NCBI GenBank assembly: GCA_008711295.1
Contig: VUYV01000036.1
Coordinates: 5,059,904-5,123,903 of the forward strand
From: Anarhynchus alexandrinus
Lineage: Eukaryota > Chordata > Aves > Charadriiformes > Charadriidae
Direction: 5' to 3'
DNA: 64,000 bases
This document shows, one piece after another, positions 54,701 to 63,700 of this stretch (positions are counted from its first letter, which is position 1; every line of letters starts with the position of its first letter). Both the position numbers and the translations under genes were made by a program. The notes under the pieces were generated by a model. It ran no database searches, had not been told where the DNA came from, and worked only from the letters and a program-made list of their open reading frames with translations.

Positions 54701-57700
54701 CCCAGGATGTAGGAAAATCCTGTATATTGTTGTCCTAATGTATTATTCACAGGTACCGTCATACTTTCAAAAATGTTATATATGTGTGTATGGAAAATCT
54801 ATTTGAAGGCTTCTATTTTCTATCCAAAAATATATTTTCCTTCAAAAAAGTTACAGCAGAAGAGGAGGCATGGAGCACACAGCCACTAATAGTAACGAGC
54901 GTGCTCTCAGTTTTCCACCCTTGCAATGCACCTGTTCTATATTTCTTTGTCCCCAGACCCATAATGTGCACATAATATGGCACTAAACCCTGCCAATTAC
55001 TTCATAGTAACAGCTTCAAACTCTGTCTCTCTCCAGCTATCTACCCCTAGTGCTAAAGCCCTGGTCTTCATTTTATTCCCGTTTACATCTCCTCTATTTC
55101 TCATTTCAATGCATGCAGCATCTCTACACATCTCTACAACGCCTCCTGCTTACACAACTGAATTTGTGTCTTTTATTACGCTCTTGCCTTTTACATGTTC
55201 CTGCATCGTTCTCTGCGATACTTTCTGAATCCACTAATTCCTATTTTGCAAGATGAGTACACATTTCTCATTATTCTATAGTTATTTTCTTCTCCTGCCT
55301 TTTCACCAGCTCACTTCTTCAAAATATAAATGGATTTTATTAGTTTCTTTTGTACCCCATGATGTGTAAATACCAACACATAGCTCACAGTATGTCTGTA
55401 TATCCTCTTTTCTCCCCTTCTCTACACACAACATATATGCACACATCATTTCTAACTTGCTGATGTAGCTGAATTCTGACTAAGAGATGTCTACACAGCA
55501 CAACACAATGCCATAAAGAGATCCCAGCCTTGGCTCGTATCTGAGATGATGAATATGTCTGGCTGTGAGGTGGGATTTTACACATCAGTCTGGTTAGGAC
55601 ACAGCACTGAAAAGGCTGTTCTGTGGTCAGGACCTGACCTGACATTTCTGCACTGCACTGATTTAATGTAAGAGCCCGATGCAACCTTCTTGAAATATTA
55701 CTTAAATTATGAATCTAAAGCGCAATTGGGTTGCCAAATTGGCCTGCAGCATCTCTGAGGAGCAGACAGGGGGTTGCTGCTTCTACATTTTTAAATCAAT
55801 TCATAAAGCAGCCACACAGATGCACTACAGAAGGATGGAAGGTTACTTCAGAGATGACAGTCTAATATGCTCTAACATATCAAGTTTAATTAAAAACACT
55901 TAAAACATACCTTGTCTCCTTTAACTCCTGGGTTTCCTGGTACCCCGTGCTCTCCTGGTAAGCCCTGGAATTAACAAAAATATAACTACATTTTTATAGC
56001 TATTCCCTTAAAGATTACCTAAAATTACAGATGTAAATGAGTTTACACTCATTGGATTGTTTACTGTGCATTAGTATTGACTCAAAATGTCAAAGAGTAC
56101 AAGTTAATGAATGCTTCTTTAATCAAATATATGAATAATTTTTCTTTAAGTTGAAATGTAATAATCAAGATTATTTTCTGGAGCCTATCAGGGCAGAATG
56201 GCAGAGACTGACAGTTTTATTTCTTCAAATTCAAAATAAGTCCAAGTCTTGAAAATCAATTGTTTCTTCAAGGAAGGCGGTAGGAGGTGCAAACTTGAGT
56301 TTTAAATAAGTGTCTCATCTTTTTTGCCTATGAAGGGCTGCATGATTTCCTACAACAGTTAATTATTCAAATGTGTATCTTAAAACTCTCAATGAATTCC
56401 TACTCCTGCACATTACTTTATCCACCAAATTCCTTTAAAATGTTTTAGATATTTAACGGGCAGTAATTTTTTTCAGCAAAATAAATACATTCCATACTTT
56501 CTTTTGTCTAAATCTTCTCATCTTTCACATTTTGATTTCAACTTCAGTATTCTCCCTTGCCCTTTTCATGAAGGGTTTGTTATCAATGCAGAGAAATGAA
56601 ATAGATTAAAATCTTAAGAGAAACTATTTAAATAATAGGGAAGGTTAAACTGTGCTCTCTTAATATGCTGTAACAATTACAGAATTTTTTTTCCATAATC
56701 CTTCAGTGCTACTCAACCAACTATTGTATCAAGCATTTTATTAAGAATGCCAGTAATTTCCACAGGAAATGATAAAATTGAACAGTAAAATCTAAGTATG
56801 ATACTTAATCTGGAATGGAAAATGAACTTTCTGAGAAAAAGACAAAGAAACACATACTGTTTTTATTTTCCTTTGCAGTGTAAAACATAGTTTTGTGAAC
56901 ACTGACATATGAAGGGTGACACTTTCATGCCAGTAGTGAGGGTTCAACATCTGTTTGTTTGCTTTCTCTGCTGTATTCTGTCCTTAATACAGACAGACAG
57001 CTAGTTGTTTCATCCAGCCATCCAAATTAAAAGCATAAGGAAAAAACCTCAGCCTCAATGAAGAATATTCTGCTTATACCAGAATATTCTTATATTATAA
57101 ATCATTATAAGAATATATGGAAGTTTACATTTACTGGTTATGGATCAGACATTGTATCCTACCCTGTCCCCTTTTGATACTGCCATAAAATGTATACAGT
57201 CTATCTTCTTTCTCCAATTATTATTTTTTTTTTTGGTTGGACCAAGCTTAAGGGATATCTTAGGAAAGGAAAGAAGGAAGTCTTATCTGCTGGATAACTC
57301 TTCAATGACTTAAGTGAAAGTAAAAGTTCTCAACCTTTCATAATTTTCATCATGCTGCATAAGATGAATTATTATATTTTTTAATCCATAACATTTCATC
57401 TTTAGAAGATAAAGGAAAACAACGAGCGTGAAACTATATACATGTTTAATATGTTTAAATATATGTGTTTATATAATAGAATTGAGTGTACAAATATGAC
57501 TTCATCCATATCTAGGATCTACATATATTATAAATTGTATTTATCTGTTCATAATATTACTTGATCAAAGATCCAGCAAAACAGCAGTTTCAAAAGCAGC
57601 AATTATGAACTCAAGTGGGATGATGGCAACACAAGCAAAACAGAAATGCAGTATTTTGTTATCTTTCACAGTAAGATATCTCTATATAAATAAAAGCACA

Positions 57701-60700
57701 GCAGAAAAGGCTTAGAAACTATTGTTAGAGAAGACAGGTAAATTAGACACAATTTAAAAAAATGGGTGCCTCAACTGAGCAGGAAAATGAGGTATAAAGA
57801 AATGGTCAATAAGTAAGACGGTACAAAATGACTACATGCAGATTTGAATACTATTTTTTTTTCCCTGCCAGGAGCTGAAGATGCTGTACTTCAGCTGTCA
57901 CTTTGCTGATACCCCTAAGACTTTTAACAGGTCAACAATAAAAAGTCTGCCAGCTGTGTACCACTCAGAACTGTATTTTAATATTAATAAAGTATATGAC
58001 TTAAAAGTCTGTTCAAATTAAGAGTTCTCTTCCAGAAAGCAGCCTCAGAGAGTATATGGAAAGGCCTAAGACAGAACGCAGCAACACCGGCTCCTAGATG
58101 CTTCTGTTTGTAGAAATAAGATAAAAAACAAAATGAACCCACAGAACAAAGATTGAAATCCCAGTTCTTTTCAGGTGAATGGCTTAACTGCTAGGCTAAA
58201 GCTAAGCTCTCCATTGTCTGCTTTTCTTGGTCCACTCCTTGGATCTAACTGCTCAAACCTCCAAAATGGTACTTAAAATGCATTTTAGGGTTTATGGAGG
58301 AAAGAAGGGAGGAGAACCAGGGAGAGGGGTTAGGTGGACCAAAACCTGATTTCAGTTTACATGGGAGATTAGGCAGAACGTAGTTGCCTGCGCACCTAAA
58401 AAGGGATTGTGCCATAATTTGGAAGGGAGACAGGCTGTCACCTCCTCAGAATATGCATTCTGCTATATTAGAGCGTCAAGTCAAATGCCCAGGGAACTTT
58501 CAGGCTTAGTGTAACGATGTCCAATAGTTTAAGATGTTTCCTGGAGCATTCAGACTGGATGGAAGTTTCACCCATGCTCTTCCCTCCGGGAGGCACAAGG
58601 GTTACCGATGTGCTGGATCCTGGGGGAGGCCCCTGCCAGTTTGAGGGATCCTGACCTGCCAGCAGACCCATCAGTCTGTTGCCCAGTGGCATAATGGTTA
58701 CATGCACACTAAAACCCCCATGAAGGAGGCCCCCATCACCTTGACAAACCCCAACCAGTTCGCAGACCTGAATGTGGGGCACCCAAAAGCACAATAACTA
58801 CAGGCATGTTAAAACTCTGCTGAGACCCCCCCACTGCCTCGACAATCCCAACCCATCAGTTTTTCACCCACAGGCTTAAAGGTTACGGGCACACTGCATC
58901 TCTGGTGAGGTGTCCTGTCCCCATGACTCCTCCTGGAGGGCCTCCCTCAACAGGCCATGATCTTGAGGTTCAATAAACCATCTGTATCCTGCTTCTGACA
59001 CCATCTGATTGCCTGTAGCTAAGGCCCCTGCCAATTGTTTCCATGCATCTCCCTGATCTCCATGACCTTCCACCACTTCCAGGACCTTTCCTCCTGCCAA
59101 GGTCTTTCCTTTCTTCCTTGAGACAACACCTCTTTGCTTTCAGGAACCCTTCTATTTTGGCACCTCTTCCTCTTCGAGGTAACCTCACCCCTAGGTTCTT
59201 GCCATCTAAATAGTCTATGTGCAAAAGCACAACAGGTGATCAGACTCCAAATTGGCAAGTCTGCCTCGTGACTATTAACTGGAGACTCCGGGACACGTCA
59301 CTTTTGTTTAGTCCAGGTCCTATCAAAATTTAAAAGCAGCCCCTACTGTTGCATCTAAGGAGTAGTAGGCTTCTGCTTGAGAATTCAACAGTTCAGGTTT
59401 TGAAATTCTTGCACAGACACACAAACACACACACATATCATCTGCCACCTGTCAGAGTCCACAAATTAAGCTATTTTTCACCTACAGCAGCCATATAAAG
59501 GCTTTAGGCACTTTATGACTGTCAGTAAGCCACCGCACAATTAAATTGGAATATCAACCGACGATCGTAAGAATAATCTCTCATTCCACTTTCTGCAGAA
59601 GTATTTTAGTAATTTAGTCTATTGAACAGTAATTTAAAAAGGGGTTTTCTATTAAATTCTTTCCAACCAATACTTCTACTCTGGCTAAAGATTTTAATGT
59701 TGTTCCTAGTTTTAAGGGAATCACGTCTTGCTCTGAATATGAGTTTTACTCATAAATTTAAGCTAAATTCTAAGATAATAAACATAATTGTTTATTCTGT
59801 TCACCTTATTAATATTTACCCCTTTTACAAGAAGTAAAACATTTCAGAATAATGCAAAACCATAGACAGAAATGAGGAAGGCCATGTGTTTAAATCCTTG
59901 GGGTACTCTTACTTTCCCTGTTTCTTCTCATTTTGCTCCACACACTGTTCTTTCCAGTTCACGATGTAACATTATTAAAACTTCGCTAGAGATTTTTTAA
60001 ATTTTCACCTACTCCTGTGAGATAAGAGTGGTTTTTGCAGAGCTAATTATCTGTGAATCAGACAAATTAGTACTGTCATTCTTACTTGTTGAGATGGTAA
60101 AACAAGGACAAAAAGAACATAAGCAAATGGCAGAACTCTATCCTGAGGCATCTCATGGTACTGTGCTTCGAGACCTGATTGCTATAGTAGCATCCACAAG
60201 AGAAGCACGTATCATAACTTCCGTGGTACTGCTTCACTGGCTAATTGTTCACACACCGCACTTCTGCAGCTTGGTGAAACTGCACAATACGTACAACTTC
60301 TCCTGGCAGTCCCCTGGGTCCGACAGGTCCTGGAGGTCCTTGCAGTCCCTGTGAAATGATTTAATACACGCTTGAGATAAAACCCAATACACCTGTTGTA
60401 ATTCAGTGTAAAGCGTTCTCATATATAAATAGATTAAAACATCTTGCAATAAGAGTTATCTTCTACATAGAGTAAGAAGTACAGAGTTTGCTCATTCTCC
60501 CTTAATCTAACGTTTAGCCCAATAAATCTTTGGGACTAATATGTACAAAATCCAAAGTATGTATACAAAGCAAATACAAGTAAATACAAAAGCTCTACCT
60601 AAAGGGAACAACAAAACATAAGGAGTAAATTAAGATTTCCTCCCTCAAGGGCCAGATCTAGAAGGGATTTTTTAACTACATGGTAGGTGTTCCTTCTCTT

Positions 60701-63700
60701 TTTGGAGTAGATCTCATCAGAAGGACTCTAGAGCACTGAAAGAAAAGGGGACTGAGAGGTAGAGATAAAAGGATGACTTGGTGCAAACCCTAATAATCCT
60801 TTGGATCTCTATGAGCCTCTTCTGGAAGGTATACAGTGTGAAGGTGACCTAGGTTTCCACTGCAGTAACAACAATTATTTCAGTAGCTTCCTACCAAGGA
60901 AAGCCGTTAGCCTCCAAACAGAAATCTAAGGAGTTAGAGTGGAGAGTTATTTTTAAGACCACAGTTTCATGGACCCTATAGCTATGTCTATTCCCCCTGG
61001 GACTTCTTTTGATGATCTAAGGAACTTGGGTACTATCATATCCAACACCAATAGTGTTGAGTGGAGGTTACATTTTCACAGCTTCCAATTCTACCTTTAT
61101 TTGATAAAATTCAAGGCATCATGAGAGATTCTTGGAACATTTGTGCTTCAGTTACCTTCTTCAAAGCAAGGCAATCAACGACTACTTTGACATTACCTGC
61201 AGTCTCACAGGATTAAACATAGGAACCACTAATGTACTGGCAGTGGCAACTCCTTGCCTCCTTGATGGATAAAGAGAACACACCCAGCTACCAGTGGATT
61301 TGGAACTGCAAGATGGGTGATTGCAAATGCAATCTGTAATTGCAAAATGGCACTCAATATTCTTGAGTAACCAAATAACATTTGAGCTTTGCATAAATAT
61401 TCCTTGCTGATTGACGCTGAGATCAACAAGAATTTTATGAGCTAAAAGTAAAATAGCCGTGATCCATGCACAAACCTTTGATATCAACTATTTGCATTCT
61501 CTTCCCTTCAATACCAGCTAAAGAGTTGATAGCATTCAGAGTCCTCTTATATAACAGCATAGAATATAATGGCTGTTAATACCACAAAAATACCTTTCAC
61601 CTACCTGTGATCCTGGATTTCCAGTAAGACCAGGTGGTCCAGGGTCTCCTGTTTCACCCTAATGGTATTGTTTGAGAAAGTAAAAAAAAATCCAAATTTA
61701 CTGTTATGTCTCCCAGTGTCAGCGATGCACACCAGAAATGTATATAGTGTGTACAAGTCAAAAAATACCTTATTTCCTTTTGATCCCTCCATTCCAGTTT
61801 CTCCCTGAAAATAGCAGGTACAAGCATAAGAAGTTAAAACTTTCACTAAGATTACCTAAGAGTTTAATTTGCTACCTTAAAATATTACAATATAGTTTGG
61901 AAACTTAACAAATATTGAGAAAGCATTAAGTAATTTCTGATGCCTTGTGCAAACCCTGAAAGGCATTCCTCTTTCAAACTAATTCCGTTTGTAGGTCTTC
62001 CTAGTGTTTAAGAAAAATTTTTTGAAAACACCACACCTGATTAAGAGCTTCTCCAGTCTAAAGCCTATTCTTCACCACTAAATCTCACTGGTGGCGTAGT
62101 ATTCATCTCCAAACCCGCACATTACTACAGTATGCCTTATTTTGGTTATTACAGTATGTTAACCACAAGTATCTGAGCAACCTTCAGTTGTGTATTAAAC
62201 AACATAATTAGCTTTTGTCAAATGTCATAAGAGAGGACAATAGTTAATTAAAAATAAGAAACATCTATAAACAGATTCTTACAGAATGGGCACTCTGAAA
62301 ATATCCCTCAAAATAGCAAAAAAAAGTTATGCACACATAAAAGGGCTATAAGAAAACCTCCTGATGTTAAACGATGCACTGGAAACTGGTAAAACAATTA
62401 TACTATTATAGTTCTGCCCACATATAATTTTGTGAAATAAATTAAAATAAAGAAAGAACCTTCAGGGAACAAAAAAAAAGCATGTACTTTAAACTCAGTT
62501 CATGGACTGTACCAACTACAGAAACGATAAAGAACGGGGTTTCTCCATATTTTATTTATAACCTGTATGAACTTGATGCATGTGTAGGAAGGAGACAACA
62601 GATATGCTATCCTACATAATCACTGAATCTAATGAAAGTATACAAAGAAAAGAATTACAGCATGAATACAGTATGAAAATCATATAAAACATAAATTATT
62701 CACATCATCGGTTCAAAACACAGCTATACTTACTGGATCTCCCTTGTCCCCTTTTTCAGAAGGCTCTCCCTAAGGAAACACAGGAAAGAGGTTAACACAG
62801 ATTTATTTCAAATGGTAAATAGTACATGTGTCTGGTTTTGGTGAAGAGTCCTTGAAAAATGTTTTTTTTTTTTTTAAACTATATATAAAATATAATTATA
62901 TGGACTACAAAAGTTTACTTGATGGATGATGTTGATTTAATGACAAGACACGTGTGATCCTTTCAAGCAGGAGCACAAGGGAGGGTCAGGAACATGAACT
63001 AAAAAGAGTGATAATGCATACAAATCTGACAAATTCTCAAACACAAGTGCTTTATAACAAACAAAATAATGAATCTGTCATATCGACAGAGTAAAAAAAA
63101 AAGTTTCTGCCTGCATGAAAACTGTTTATACACAAGGATATGACCAAAGACACCAACTGGAAGCCTAACAGCTGAATAGCAAAATGCCTGGGTACATCAC
63201 ACGTTTCTAGAAAAACAGAGTACACACCTATTACCCAGTAACATCTCTCCCCCTCAAATCTTTCCTGAAAACTTAAGCTTAAACTGAAAGATGTTAAATT
63301 AGGAAGTTTATTTATAAATTTTAATAATTTAAAGACTCGTGCTTTTTCATATAGCTACTGAAGATCACATTTGTAACTTGAAAAAATATGAACGGCGTCT
63401 AATTCATGAGGCAATCACTGGTCATAAACTTATCTAAACATAATTTTAAACTGACATTCAGTAAAGGTCTGAATGCGTTTAAAGTTAAAGAGTTTGTGAA
63501 CTGTTGGAACAGGGAAATTTACTTGCATACATAAGTACTCTCTCAAGGAGCGGCTTGAATAAATTACTAAGGACATTCTGAGACTGACAGCTTTTCCTAT
63601 GCCCAAATATATTTTCCTGATTGTGAGTATATTTTCCAGGATTTGATTCATAATCAGTATGTTTAGCCACTTTCTAGTGTCACACATAAACACAGAAGTA

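Larger units (their letters stand above)
55965..60294 (-). other. Intron between e5 and e6 (4.3 kb)
   Basis: No collagen-like exon. It contains a degenerate tandem array (58591-58960) and an adjoining C/T-rich block to about 59330 that could be an old LTR or other repeat. A CA-rich run lies at about 59415-59440. Confidence 0.8.

Noticed and set aside
58468..58794. A 108-codon minus-strand open frame
   Set aside because: It spans the degenerate tandem array and has no collagen character or splice sites in frame with COL19A1.
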